From contig CAYNHT010000005.1 in NCBI GenBank assembly GCA_964397485.1, forward strand, positions 54,994-118,993: a stretch of 64,000 nt of DNA. The letters are read 5' to 3'. The DNA is from CAYNHT01 sp964397485 (GTDB lineage Bacteria; Bacillota_I; Bacilli_A; RF39; UBA660). The position numbers and the translations under genes were made by a program. The notes beneath the pieces are model-generated. The model searched no databases. It was not told the DNA's origin and saw only the letters and a list, made by a program, of their open reading frames with translations. Below, piece after piece: positions 32,249 through 41,237 of the stretch. Each line of letters opens with the position of its first letter. Position 1 is the first letter of the stretch.

Positions 32249-33913
32249 TTATTCATTTGTTATGACTGTTCTAAATGTATAATTAGTTGTTTCAATACCT
32301 GAAGTGCGGTAAAAAACAAACAATCCACTTCCTTCTCCATCACTGAATCTGCCGCCACGTCTAAACCATGGATAAGTTGAATCTGCAAAACGAATAGGAC
32401 CGTTATTCCAACCTCTTGTTTCGCCAGTTGCATCACCTAATATTCTTCTATTAAAAGCATCCTGATCATCAAAGGTTGTACCATAAAGATATTTATCTAT
32501 ATATTTTAACATATTCGGATCGTCTATAGTTCCTTGATCAAAGCCAGAATCAGATATCATAATAGTTGTATTGTCCGAATTATACATTGCTCCCATGATA
32601 TACTCCCAAGAACCACCAACCATATCATATATTCCATAGATGTTTCCTGTAGTACTGGCCTTTACACCTTGATTTGTAGTATATTGATTCGTTATAGGAC
32701 AGGTTAAACTTTTAACCTCTGCAGCATACAAAGTATCACCGGCACACCCTGTTATAGTAGGTCCGGCCTCAGTATCAGTATAACTATTTATATTATTAAT
32801 ATAAACTTCTTTTTCTAATCCCAATTCACCAGTATAAACCGGATTACCATATTTACCATAATCACTTTGTGATAAGTATGCAACAGCTCCCCACTCTGTA
32901 TTTTTCATCATTCTAGCCTCACTAGAAGAAGTTAGACCATACGTTGATTGGTTATTAAATAATTGAGATGTTGCAAATTGGTTGTTTACATTTTGATTGG
33001 TTAAAGAAAGGCTGTTAGGCTTAATTGTTGGAAAAGAATCAGTTCCTGTTGTTTCAAACTTCCCAACCCATATACCATTTAACTCTCTTGTTCCAAATGT
33101 GAATGCAGCATGTGTTAACCACTGTCCATTTTCACTACCGTTTGATTTAGTTGTACCCTTATCTTCAAATTGAATTTCTATTTTTTGTTCTGTTACTGAT
33201 AAATTATCAACATTAAATAACCTATATCTATATCTTGGTACCCAAACAAAATAAGCAATTATGTCATTTTCTTTAATCTCCGAACCAACAAATGCATTAA
33301 CATAATTAGCTCTAGTACTATTTGTTACTAGTGCTATATTAGCCCATTTTTGACTACCATAATCATACCATTCATTATCTCCTGATTCATTTGTAATATC
33401 TGCTTTTATCCATTTACTACCATCCCATTTAATTGGGATCATGCCTTGTTGTAGTTCTGGACTACTAGCTCCACTTGTATCTGCATAGGAAACAATAATT
33501 GTACATTCCTCTTTTGTCTTTTCTGATATTTTTACTACACTTTCTTGAAAATCCTTTTCAGCACAGTATTTTCCATCATAAACGGCAATAGCTACTTCTC
33601 CGTCTCTATTTACCATTACAATGCCACTTTCAGGTTTTTCACCTTTATAATCTAGTTTTTTACCTGGTACACTAGAATTTTCTATTCCATCAACATATGT
33701 AAATGTTACCTTATCAGCCATTTTATCTAACATATCTTGAGCATAATCAAGCTTAGCTGCTTCTATTATTCCATAAGCAGTATTTTTAAATGCCCCTTTT
33801 TTAGCCCCATCGATTACATTCATAATCATAGGAATACTTATAAGTGCTACTATTCCTAGTATTACAACTACAGCTATTAATTCTATTAATGTAAATCCGC
33901 GATTTTTTTTCAT
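32249..33913 (-). CDS. Type IV prepilin-like protein fused to an FGE/SUMF1-like domain
   Basis: A 554-residue protein. The N-terminus is a class III-free, type IV-type prepilin signal: K-K-N-R-G-F-T-L-I-E-L followed by a hydrophobic helix, cleaved after the Gly. A pilin-like helix and beta region runs to about residue 150. The C-terminal 330 residues resemble the formylglycine-generating-enzyme/sulfatase-modifying fold: V-P-R-Y, N-T-E-W-G-A-V-A-Y-L, then I-Y-G-I-Y-D-M-V-G-G-S-W-E-Y and a closing F-R-T-V. In such proteins this fold may be a non-enzymatic C-lectin-like head. It would be exported on a pilus-like fibre. AAGGA lies 12-15 bases before the start. Confidence 0.85.
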   Translation of the reverse strand: MKKNRGFTLIELIAVVVILGIVALISIPMIMNVIDGAKKGAFKNTAYGIIEAAKLDYAQDMLDKMADKVTFTYVDGIENSSVPGKKLDYKGEKPESGIVMVNRDGEVAIAVYDGKYCAEKDFQESVVKISEKTKEECTIIVSYADTSGASSPELQQGMIPIKWDGSKWIKADITNESGDNEWYDYGSQKWANIALVTNSTRANYVNAFVGSEIKENDIIAYFVWVPRYRYRLFNVDNLSVTEQKIEIQFEDKGTTKSNGSENGQWLTHAAFTFGTRELNGIWVGKFETTGTDSFPTIKPNSLSLTNQNVNNQFATSQLFNNQSTYGLTSSSEARMMKNTEWGAVAYLSQSDYGKYGNPVYTGELGLEKEVYINNINSYTDTEAGPTITGCAGDTLYAAEVKSLTCPITNQYTTNQGVKASTTGNIYGIYDMVGGSWEYIMGAMYNSDNTTIMISDSGFDQGTIDDPNMLKYIDKYLYGTTFDDQDAFNRRILGDATGETRGWNNGPIRFADSTYPWFRRGGRFSDGEGSGLFVFYRTSGIETTNYTFRTVITNE

Positions 33914-33991
33914 ACTACTTCAAAATCCTTCCCGTACTTTCCCTTTTTAGTATACCAATTTTTAAGATATTTAGTCAATGTTTTCTAAAAT

Positions 33992-34033
33992 AAAAGAAAC
34001 AGAACAGTTACTTTGAAATAACTTCTATTTCTT
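33992..34033 (-). terminator. Terminator after miaA
   Basis: A long imperfect stem between AAAGAAACAGAA and TTCTATTTCTTT with internal GTTA/TAAC pairing. T-rich sequence follows on the minus strand. It overlaps the miaA stop. Confidence 0.6.
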
Positions 34034-34912
34034 TTTTTCTATTAACTCCAACGCTTTTTTTATTGTTATATCAAAATTATCAAAATTAACTTCTATCCAA
34101 TCAATCTGCATTTGATTATTAAACCAAGTATATTGCCTTTTAGCATACTTCCTACTTCTTTGTTTAATATCAAATATACATTCATCTAACGTTTTACTAT
34201 TATCAAAATATTCAAATAATTCTTTATAACCAATAGGTGTCATAACTGCTTTGGTTCGTATATTTGATTCGTATATTTTGAAAGCCTCATCAATTAATCC
34301 TATCTGTACCATTTTATCAACACGTTTATTAATTATTTCATATAACAAATCACGATTGGTAGTCAATCCAATAAATATAGTGTCGTATAATAATTGATCT
34401 GTTTTTTCCTTTGAACTAAAAGGTTTGTTATTAGTATCATAGTAATTAAGCGCTCTTATTACTCTCTTACGATTATTCATATGTATTTCTGTATTAGGAT
34501 CTACTAGTATTAACTTATTATATAACTCTTCATTAGTTAGATTATCGTAATTATTAATAACTACTTTTGAATTAAATTCATAGTTATACAAACAAGCTTT
34601 AATATAAAGACCAGTTCCACCAACTAAGATTGGTGTTTTGCCTTTTTTTAAAATATCTTCGATTAAAGATCTGCTATCTTTTTGATAATCATACACACTA
34701 TAATCATCAGTTATTTCTTTAATATCTAAAAGGTGGTGAACAACACCTTCTTTTTCTTCATCTGTTACCTTAGCAGTTGCGATATCTAAACCTTTATATA
34801 CTTGTGTACTATCAGCATTAATTATCTCACCATCTAATATCTTAGCAAGTGCAATACTTAATTTAGTTTTCCCAACTCCAGTTGGACCGACTATAGCTAT
34901 TACTTTATTCAT
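34025..34912 (-). CDS. miaA: tRNA dimethylallyltransferase
   Basis: A 295-residue enzyme that adds an isoprenyl group to A37 of tRNAs reading U-initial codons. The P-loop G-P-T-G-V-G-K-T-K-L lies near residue 8, with I-N-A-D-S-T-Q-V-Y, the G-G-T-G-L-Y-I-K substrate segment and the R-S-R-K-Y-A-K-R-Q-Y-T-W end motif. GGTGATTT precedes the start, seven bases after queA ends, so it is the last gene of a ruvB-PPC-queA-miaA run. Confidence 0.96.
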   Translation of the reverse strand: MNKVIAIVGPTGVGKTKLSIALAKILDGEIINADSTQVYKGLDIATAKVTDEEKEGVVHHLLDIKEITDDYSVYDYQKDSRSLIEDILKKGKTPILVGGTGLYIKACLYNYEFNSKVVINNYDNLTNEELYNKLILVDPNTEIHMNNRKRVIRALNYYDTNNKPFSSKEKTDQLLYDTIFIGLTTNRDLLYEIINKRVDKMVQIGLIDEAFKIYESNIRTKAVMTPIGYKELFEYFDNSKTLDECIFDIKQRSRKYAKRQYTWFNNQMQIDWIEVNFDNFDITIKKALELIEKKK

Positions 34913-34919
34913 AAATCAC

Positions 34920-35945
34920 CTACTTAATTATCATACTATCACCAAAAGAAAAAAATCGATACTCTTCTTTAACAGCTACATTATATGCATTTAGTATATA
35001 CTCTTTATTTGAAAACGCACTTACCAACATAACTAGTGTAGATTTAGGTAAATGGAAATTAGTTATTAATATATCGACAGCTTTAAACTTAAATCCTGGA
35101 TATATAAAAATATCTGTCCACCCACTACATTCTGCAAAATCTTCTTTTATAGATAATATAGTTTCTAATGTTCTTGTCGTTGTTGTTCCAACACTAATTA
35201 TTTTATTTCCATTTTTTTTAGCATCATTTAATATATCAGCATTATCTTTAGTAAGGAGGTAAAATTCAGAATGCATTTTATGATTATTAACATCATCAAC
35301 ACTAACAGGTCTAAATGTTCCTAACCCTACATGTAAAGTAATATATGCAATTTTTATTCCCTTTTGCTTAACTTTATCAAGCAATTCTGGTGTAAAATGA
35401 AGACCAGCTGTTGGTGCTGCAGCACTACCTATATTTTTAGCATACACAGTTTGGTATCTATCTTTATCCTCTAGTTTCTCGTGTATATAAGGAGGTAGTG
35501 GCATTTCTCCTAATTGATCTAGTATTTCATATAAGATACCTTCATAAATAAGTTTAAATACACGGATTCCCTCTTCCTTTATTTCTATACATTGAGCTTT
35601 TAATCTATCCTCACCAAAAGAAACAATAGTCCCTATTTTAACTCTTTTAGCAGGTTTAGTTAAACATTCCCATGTGTCTTTTTGTACCTCTTTTAACATC
35701 AATAATTCAATTAATGCATTTGTATCTTCTTTAACCCCGTAAAGACGTGCAGGCATAACTTTACTATCATTTAATACTAATACATCACCTTTATTTAAAT
35801 AATCAATAATATCAGTAAAATGCTTGTGTTCTATTTCTCCTGTTTTCTTATCTAAAACTAATAATCTAGAAGAATCTCTTTTACTAAGTGGTGTTTGGGC
35901 AATTAACTTTTCTGGCAGTTCAAAATTAAAATCATCTGTTTTCAT
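34920..35945 (-). CDS. queA: S-adenosylmethionine:tRNA ribosyltransferase-isomerase
   Basis: A 341-residue enzyme of queuosine synthesis that transfers and isomerises the ribosyl part of AdoMet onto preQ1 in tRNA. It shows F-E-L-P-E-K-L-I-A-Q-T-P at the start, G-A-A-A-P-T-A-G-L-H-F-T in the middle and I-T-N-F-H-L-P-K-S near the end. The ATG at 35945 (M-K-T-D-D-F) has TGGAG upstream and overlaps the preceding gene by 14 bases. The 12-codon-longer frame has no binding site. tgt, its usual partner, is not in view. Confidence 0.96.
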   Translation of the reverse strand: MKTDDFNFELPEKLIAQTPLSKRDSSRLLVLDKKTGEIEHKHFTDIIDYLNKGDVLVLNDSKVMPARLYGVKEDTNALIELLMLKEVQKDTWECLTKPAKRVKIGTIVSFGEDRLKAQCIEIKEEGIRVFKLIYEGILYEILDQLGEMPLPPYIHEKLEDKDRYQTVYAKNIGSAAAPTAGLHFTPELLDKVKQKGIKIAYITLHVGLGTFRPVSVDDVNNHKMHSEFYLLTKDNADILNDAKKNGNKIISVGTTTTRTLETILSIKEDFAECSGWTDIFIYPGFKFKAVDILITNFHLPKSTLVMLVSAFSNKEYILNAYNVAVKEEYRFFSFGDSMIIK

Positions 35946-36366
35946 CTTGAAACTCCAATAAATTAAGTCCAATTTCTTCATCGAACTTTCGATTTATATT
36001 ACCATCAACTACATTGATAATAATTTCAGCGGTTGCTGATACATAACATTTATTCAAATGCCCACCATAAGTATTATTGTCCTCATCAGATACATTTATA
36101 TGTAAATGTAAATAAATTTCACCATCTTTTGTTGTAACGTTACCCATAATAGAAGTTATTTCATAAAGTCCATTTAGTGTGCTTGGATAATATTGTTTGG
36201 TTTTTGTATTAAATAAACCAATCTCAAGATTATCAGTAGCACCAATTCCACTTATAAATCCTAAATTTATATTTTCTTTTTCACATAATTCTTTTATTTT
36301 AGTAACTATTTCTTCACCTTTATCAATTCTAATTATGTAATTATTTTGTATTTTTTTATATTCCAC
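35932..36366 (-). CDS. PPC/DUF296 domain protein
   Basis: A 144-residue single-domain protein of the PPC (plants and prokaryotes conserved) family. It has the G-F-I-S-G-I-G-A segment, H-L-H-I and G-G-H-L, whose His residues form the metal-type site seen in the family. Bacterial members are trimers proposed to bind DNA or small ligands; no function is firmly known. It lies between ruvB and queA, 15 bases after ruvB, and overlaps queA, so it is co-translated with them. Confidence 0.85.
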   Translation of the reverse strand: MEYKKIQNNYIIRIDKGEEIVTKIKELCEKENINLGFISGIGATDNLEIGLFNTKTKQYYPSTLNGLYEITSIMGNVTTKDGEIYLHLHINVSDEDNNTYGGHLNKCYVSATAEIIINVVDGNINRKFDEEIGLNLLEFQDENR

Positions 36367-36381
36367 ATTGATCTTCCTTGC

Positions 36382-37386
36382 CTAATTAATTTTATCTGGA
36401 CACTCGATATTTAAGTGTTCATATGCTTTTTTAGTTACAGCACGCCCCCTTGGCGTCCTTTTTAACAATCCCATTTGTAATAAGTATGGTTCATAAACAT
36501 CTTCAATAGTAGTTTGTTCTTCACCAATACTAGAAGCTAATGCTTCAATTCCTACCGGACCACCATTAAATTTCTCAATTATTGATTTGATTAGATTATA
36601 ATCTGTATCATCTAGCCCTAAATTATCAACTTTTAATCGGTCGAGTGCTAATTTACAGATATCTAAGTCAATATTACCATCCCCCATTACAAGAGCATAA
36701 TCCCTTACACGCTTAAATAATCTGTTAGCAACCCTTGGTGTTCCTCTACTACGTGTAGCAAGTTCAATGGCTGCTTGATCTTCAATCGGACAATCTAAGA
36801 CACGACTTGTTCTTTTTACAATTTCAGTTAATTCATCAATCGTATAATAATTGAGTTTTGAAATAATTCCAAAACGATCTCTTAACGGACCTGTTAAATC
36901 ACCTGCTCTAGTAGTTGCACCTACTAACGTAAAAGGTGGCAAATCTATTCTAATATTACGGGTACTAGAATCACTACCCACAATTATATCCAATGAAAAA
37001 TCCTCCATTGCTGGATATAATATTTCTTCGATAAATCGAGGTATACGATGTATTTCATCAATAAAAAGTACATCACCTGGTTCTAACGTTGATAAAATAG
37101 CTGCTAAATCACCACTTTTCTCAATTGAAGGACCACTAGCTGTTTTTATATTCCCCCCCATCTCATTAGCAATTATATAAGCTAAAGTCGTCTTACCTAG
37201 TCCTGGAGGGCCATATAAAAGAACGTGATCTAATGGTTCCTCACGCATCCTTGCTGCTTTCATAAAAATATTTAAATTTTCTTTTACTTCTGACTGTCCA
37301 ATATATTCATCAATACTATCTGGTCTAATTGTTTCTTCAAATTTATCTTCTTCTAATTCATGATTAGTTACAATTCTCTCATCCAT
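36382..37386 (-). CDS. ruvB: Holliday junction branch migration ATPase RuvB
   Basis: A 334-residue AAA+ motor that drives Holliday junction migration with RuvA. Walker A G-P-P-G-L-G-K-T-T lies near residue 60, Walker B L-F-I-D-E-I-H-R near 110, and G-A-T-T-R-A-G with the P-L-R-D-R-F-G arginine finger follow. The C-terminal winged helix ends T-P-R-G-R-A-V. The ATG at 37386 is taken because GGCGGTGA sits at the right distance, and the upstream GTG lies in that site. ruvA is immediately upstream. Confidence 0.97.
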   Translation of the reverse strand: MDERIVTNHELEEDKFEETIRPDSIDEYIGQSEVKENLNIFMKAARMREEPLDHVLLYGPPGLGKTTLAYIIANEMGGNIKTASGPSIEKSGDLAAILSTLEPGDVLFIDEIHRIPRFIEEILYPAMEDFSLDIIVGSDSSTRNIRIDLPPFTLVGATTRAGDLTGPLRDRFGIISKLNYYTIDELTEIVKRTSRVLDCPIEDQAAIELATRSRGTPRVANRLFKRVRDYALVMGDGNIDLDICKLALDRLKVDNLGLDDTDYNLIKSIIEKFNGGPVGIEALASSIGEEQTTIEDVYEPYLLQMGLLKRTPRGRAVTKKAYEHLNIECPDKIN

Positions 37387-37462
37387 AAATGTCACCGCCT
37401 TTATACTTGAATGTATCTACATTATATAATCATTACAATTTTTAGTCAATACATTTGTTCGC

Positions 37463-38020
37463 TTACTTTAATAATAACTTTAATGCTTCTTTTACTTGTT
37501 GTTCAATTGTATTTTCACTATTTATATTAGGTAGTATTTTATTTACATCAGCACTCTTATACCCTAATGCTTTTAGTGTATCAATTAATTCATCATATTC
37601 TTTTTTATTAACTTTAGTTTCATTAGTACTAACTAATTTACCTTTTAAATCTAAAATAATTTGACGTGCTACTTTATCGCCAATCTTTGGGAATTTCTTT
37701 AAATATAAAATATTTTCTCTTTCTATAGCATCAATAACTCCATTAATAGAACCAGTAGCTAAAATAGGTAAAGCCATTTTACAGCCCAATCCTTTAACTT
37801 CAATCAAGCTTAAAAACAAATCTTTTTCTTCTTTTAATTTGAAGCCATATAAACTAATTTCATCTTCACGAATATGTTGATATAAATATACTAAGTACTC
37901 TTCATCAATATTAAAACTATAAGGGTTAGCTGTATAAATTAAGTATCCTACCCCATTATTGTCAACTACAATATAATTACTCTCAACTATTTTTACTATT
38001 CCTTTTATATACGCATACAT
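37463..38020 (-). CDS. ruvA: Holliday junction DNA-binding protein RuvA
   Basis: A 185-residue tetramer subunit that grips the four-way junction for RuvB. It has the OB-fold start M-Y-A-Y-I-K-G, helix-hairpin-helix segments (V-K-G-L-G-C-K-M-A and F-P-K-I-G-D-K-V-A) and a C-terminal domain with A-L-G-Y-K-S-A-D that touches RuvB. GGGTGAT precedes the ATG at 38020; a start four codons earlier is less likely. It lies 76 bases upstream of ruvB. Confidence 0.95.
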   Translation of the reverse strand: MYAYIKGIVKIVESNYIVVDNNGVGYLIYTANPYSFNIDEEYLVYLYQHIREDEISLYGFKLKEEKDLFLSLIEVKGLGCKMALPILATGSINGVIDAIERENILYLKKFPKIGDKVARQIILDLKGKLVSTNETKVNKKEYDELIDTLKALGYKSADVNKILPNINSENTIEQQVKEALKLLLK

Positions 38021-38044
38021 AATATCACCCATTATAATTATAAC

Positions 38045-38068
38045 ATAAAAAAAGGCACGAGGCCTTTT
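38045..38068 (-). terminator. Terminator of the 100-aa membrane gene
   Basis: AAAAGGC (38050-38056) and GCCTTTT (38062-38068) with a 5-nt loop, followed by T on the minus strand. It separates this gene from ruvA. Confidence 0.82.
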
Positions 38069-38073
38069 AAAAA

Positions 38074-38376
38074 TTATTTCTTTTTAAAGAAAGTTTTAAT
38101 TATATAGTATTCAAATATAGCAAAGATAATCACATAAACCCAAATTAAAATTTCATTGAATATCCCTGATGCATGTTTATCAATTATATTAGGAATTGAT
38201 AAAGGAACATATTTATTTAAAAAAGTATATAATTCAGGCATTGTTATATTTTGTTTTATGAATGTAAGTATTCTAAGAAAAATATCTGTCATAGCAATAA
38301 AATAGACTAAACTTTCAAATTTCTTAAAGACAAAAAATACAATAACCATTAAAATTATTAATATTAGTAATTCCAT
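38074..38376 (-). CDS. Small membrane protein, 100 aa
   Basis: Not recognised. It has an N-terminal transmembrane helix (about residues 2-17), a second weakly hydrophobic part, and a C-terminal helix (about residues 75-95) ending in three Lys. AAGGTGGTAGG precedes the ATG at 38376. It lies between a cation exchanger gene and ruvA and is ended by its own terminator. Confidence 0.65.
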   Translation of the reverse strand: MELLILIILMVIVFFVFKKFESLVYFIAMTDIFLRILTFIKQNITMPELYTFLNKYVPLSIPNIIDKHASGIFNEILIWVYVIIFAIFEYYIIKTFFKKK

Positions 38377-38456
38377 AAATCCTACCACCTTTTATACTAA
38401 TTAATAATATCATAAACAATACCATTAATCAATAATATTAAAGGCGATTTTATACA

Positions 38457-39416
38457 TTAACCCATAACTATTGTATTAAATAAATATATATAAGCTAATA
38501 CAATTATAATAGAAGGAATTATATAAGTAATTTTTGAAAATGATTTTCTACGGATTATGTATACAAAGACCAATATACTAATATACAAAGTTATTTTAGT
38601 TATCGATAAAGTCTCGTTATCACTAAAAAGGTATATTGAACCATTTCGATATAAAATGTCAGATAGGGCTAAAATAAGTAAGTTAAACATATTACTTCCT
38701 ATTATATTAGCAAAAGCTAAATTATAGCTATTCATCCTAATTAATGCATAAATACTAACAACCTCTGGTAATGATGTTGTTACCCCTACTAAAAAGGCTC
38801 CAATTGAGCTAGAAGAAAAAGCTGGATATTCGAGTGTTAATTTATCTGCGATTAAAGTTAACCCGATACTTACTATTACCATGAAAATAGCAGTAAAAAT
38901 AAATTTTAGCTTAACATTTTTAACCTCTGTTACTTTTTCAGTATCAGTGTGGTCATTATTTATTTTCCCAAGAAATAATATATATATAATATAAAATATA
39001 ATAATAACTATAGTTGGCATCCCTATATTAAAAATGATATTTTGTCCTTTATTGATAATAGAATTTATTAATATTACATAAAGATAAACTAATAATGCAT
39101 TGATATATAAGTAGCGATGAGATATTTTGTTGAAAATCATTTTTTTTATAAAAATAATATCAAAAAAAGCTAAAACAAAAAGATTAAAAATATTACTTCC
39201 TATTATATCTCCTATAGCCATATAAGGATTATTAATGAATGTAGCAGTCAAACAAGTTACTAACTCGGGTAAGCTTGTCACTCCTGCTAATAAAATACCA
39301 CCAATAAAAGAACCGCTAACTTTGGTTTTTTGATCCATAGCATTAGCATAATATGCAACTTTAATACTAGATATAATTGTTAGTAGAGCTAAAAATAAAA
39401 ATAATATTCCATCCAT
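38457..39416 (-). CDS. CaCA-family Na+(K+)/Ca2+ exchanger
   Basis: A 319-residue cation antiporter with about ten membrane segments in two inverted halves. Each half has the family's alpha repeat: G-V-T-S-L-P-E-L-V with D-I-I-G-S-N-I-F-N, and G-V-T-T-S-L-P-E-V-V with N-I-I-G-S-N-M-F-N. The acidic residues in the G-x-T-S-x-P-E motifs bind cations. TAGGTGAT precedes the ATG at 39416. The ion pair exchanged cannot be read from the sequence. Confidence 0.9.
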   Translation of the reverse strand: MDGILFLFLALLTIISSIKVAYYANAMDQKTKVSGSFIGGILLAGVTSLPELVTCLTATFINNPYMAIGDIIGSNIFNLFVLAFFDIIFIKKMIFNKISHRYLYINALLVYLYVILINSIINKGQNIIFNIGMPTIVIIIFYIIYILFLGKINNDHTDTEKVTEVKNVKLKFIFTAIFMVIVSIGLTLIADKLTLEYPAFSSSSIGAFLVGVTTSLPEVVSIYALIRMNSYNLAFANIIGSNMFNLLILALSDILYRNGSIYLFSDNETLSITKITLYISILVFVYIIRRKSFSKITYIIPSIIIVLAYIYLFNTIVMG

Positions 39417-39494
39417 TATATCACCTACACTATTATATTGATACAACAATGAAAATATTATTTTCTTATTCTAGTTATTTATTCATATATTTGT

Positions 39495-40220
39495 CTATTC
39501 TTCAATATCCTTATTAAATTCCTCTACTTTATCAAAATTACTGTAATTAAATTCTAGTTTATGAAAATCAATAATATATTGGTCAAATTGATCAGCACTA
39601 GATAAATCAATTTCTACTTTTATTATTTCATTATCTTTTTCATAAGTGTTGATACTAATAAATTTTTCGTTTTCCTCTACCTCTTCATTAAAATATAACT
39701 TAATGAAATCTTTCACAGGTAATAAGTAACTTTTTCTCACAGACTCATCTGTATATATATCCGTTTTAGATTCTAATTGTGAAAGTAAAACTAAATTAAC
39801 AATATTCTGTGGTCTTAACAATAATAAATCGACTGTTAAAGGTTTTTCTAAAACCTTCTCTTTTAAATTATCTCTAATAATATATATAGTACTATTTTCA
39901 GTATAATAGTCATTGATATCATCATTTATAACAAACATTTCTTTATTTTGATAACGCTTTCCATCAACATTGTAGTAAATCACATCACTGCCAATAACTC
40001 TTTCAATTTTATAACTATATTCATAATTGTTAAGTTTGCCGAATTTATCCAAAACAACATCTTTTGGTTTTTCTTCTTCTATAGGAACGTAAGCTGAACT
40101 AGAAGTGTTAAAGATTGCTATTACAATCATAAAAAATATAGCATACAATCCTAAAATGAATAAAGCACGATATCTTCTATTAGCATATAACTCTTTGGCT
40201 TTTTTTATTTTTTCTTTCAT
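39495..40220 (-). CDS. Membrane-anchored protein of unknown function, 241 aa
   Basis: A Lys/Arg-rich N-terminus, one transmembrane helix (about residues 19-37) and a long extracytoplasmic part with many Tyr, Asp and Glu residues. No domain is recognised. It follows fmt by only ten bases, so it is probably expressed with priA and fmt. A short serine-rich linker follows the helix. Confidence 0.7.
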   Translation of the reverse strand: MKEKIKKAKELYANRRYRALFILGLYAIFFMIVIAIFNTSSSAYVPIEEEKPKDVVLDKFGKLNNYEYSYKIERVIGSDVIYYNVDGKRYQNKEMFVINDDINDYYTENSTIYIIRDNLKEKVLEKPLTVDLLLLRPQNIVNLVLLSQLESKTDIYTDESVRKSYLLPVKDFIKLYFNEEVEENEKFISINTYEKDNEIIKVEIDLSSADQFDQYIIDFHKLEFNYSNFDKVEEFNKDIEE

Positions 40221-40230
40221 TTTCCACCAC

Positions 40231-41193
40231 CTAATCTAAAATCTTACCAACTAATTGTTCTTTATTATTAACACCATTAATAAAATCAATTGCATTCATT
40301 TTCTTCTTACCTTCAGGTTGTACAACCGTAAATACAAGTTCTCCATTATTTACTTTTACACCGAATCCATCTTCATATATACCGGTAATTTGGCCATCAA
40401 ACAGGCTAGGGAAATATCTATCAGAAACATAACATTCCCATACTTTTAATATTTTCCCTTCAAAATAACAATAAGAACCCGGCCATGAGTTTAAACCTCT
40501 TACCTTATTATAAATTTCTTTTCTTGATTTTGAAAAATTTATTCTTTCATCTTCTCTTTTTATTACAAATGCATAAGTTGCCTCATTAGAATTTTGTGGA
40601 GTTCTAGATGATTTTCCAGCAATTATATCTGGTAGGGTTTCTAAAAGTAGATCACGCCCTGCTATACTAAGTTTATCATGCAATGTCTCAGCAGTATCAG
40701 TATTAGTTATTTCAACTTCCGATTGACTAATGATATCGCCTTGATCCATACCCTCATTCATATACATAATTGTAATACCGGTTTTAGCATGACCTAACAT
40801 TATTGCTCTATGAATAGGCGCACCACCTCTTAATTTAGGAAGCAAAGAAGCATGAACATTAATACAACCTAATCTAGGATAATCTAATATTTGCTTTGGT
40901 AAAATCTGACCATAGGCACAAGTAATAATCAAATCTGGTTGTAAGCTTAATATTTCATCGATGGATTCTTTTATTTTTTCCGGTTGTAAAACTAATATCG
41001 TATTATCTATTCCAACTTTTTTTATTGGAGGAAATATTACTTTATTATTTTTACCTACTCGATCTGGTTGTGTGACAATTGCTCTAATTTTGTAATTTTT
41101 CATTAATCCTTCTAACACAGGAACACTAAAATCTGGTGTTCCCATAAATAAAATTTTTAATTCTCTTTCTATATTGATATTTTCTAATTCCAT
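40231..41193 (-). CDS. fmt: Methionyl-tRNA formyltransferase
   Basis: A 320-residue enzyme that formylates initiator Met-tRNA using 10-formyl-THF. It has F-M-G-T-P-D-F-S near the start, the catalytic N-V-H-A-S-L-L-P-K-L-R-G-G-A-P-I-H (family H-x-S-L-L-P) near residue 115 and the M-D-x-G-D segment later. The C-terminal tRNA-binding domain ends normally. It follows priA by 44 bases, the usual order priA-fmt in Firmicutes; the def gene often found between is absent here. Confidence 0.96.
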   Translation of the reverse strand: MELENINIERELKILFMGTPDFSVPVLEGLMKNYKIRAIVTQPDRVGKNNKVIFPPIKKVGIDNTILVLQPEKIKESIDEILSLQPDLIITCAYGQILPKQILDYPRLGCINVHASLLPKLRGGAPIHRAIMLGHAKTGITIMYMNEGMDQGDIISQSEVEITNTDTAETLHDKLSIAGRDLLLETLPDIIAGKSSRTPQNSNEATYAFVIKREDERINFSKSRKEIYNKVRGLNSWPGSYCYFEGKILKVWECYVSDRYFPSLFDGQITGIYEDGFGVKVNNGELVFTVVQPEGKKKMNAIDFINGVNNKEQLVGKILD

Positions 41194-41237
41194 ATCATCA
41201 CCCTAACTATTATTTTATCATAAATAATTAAAAATAA

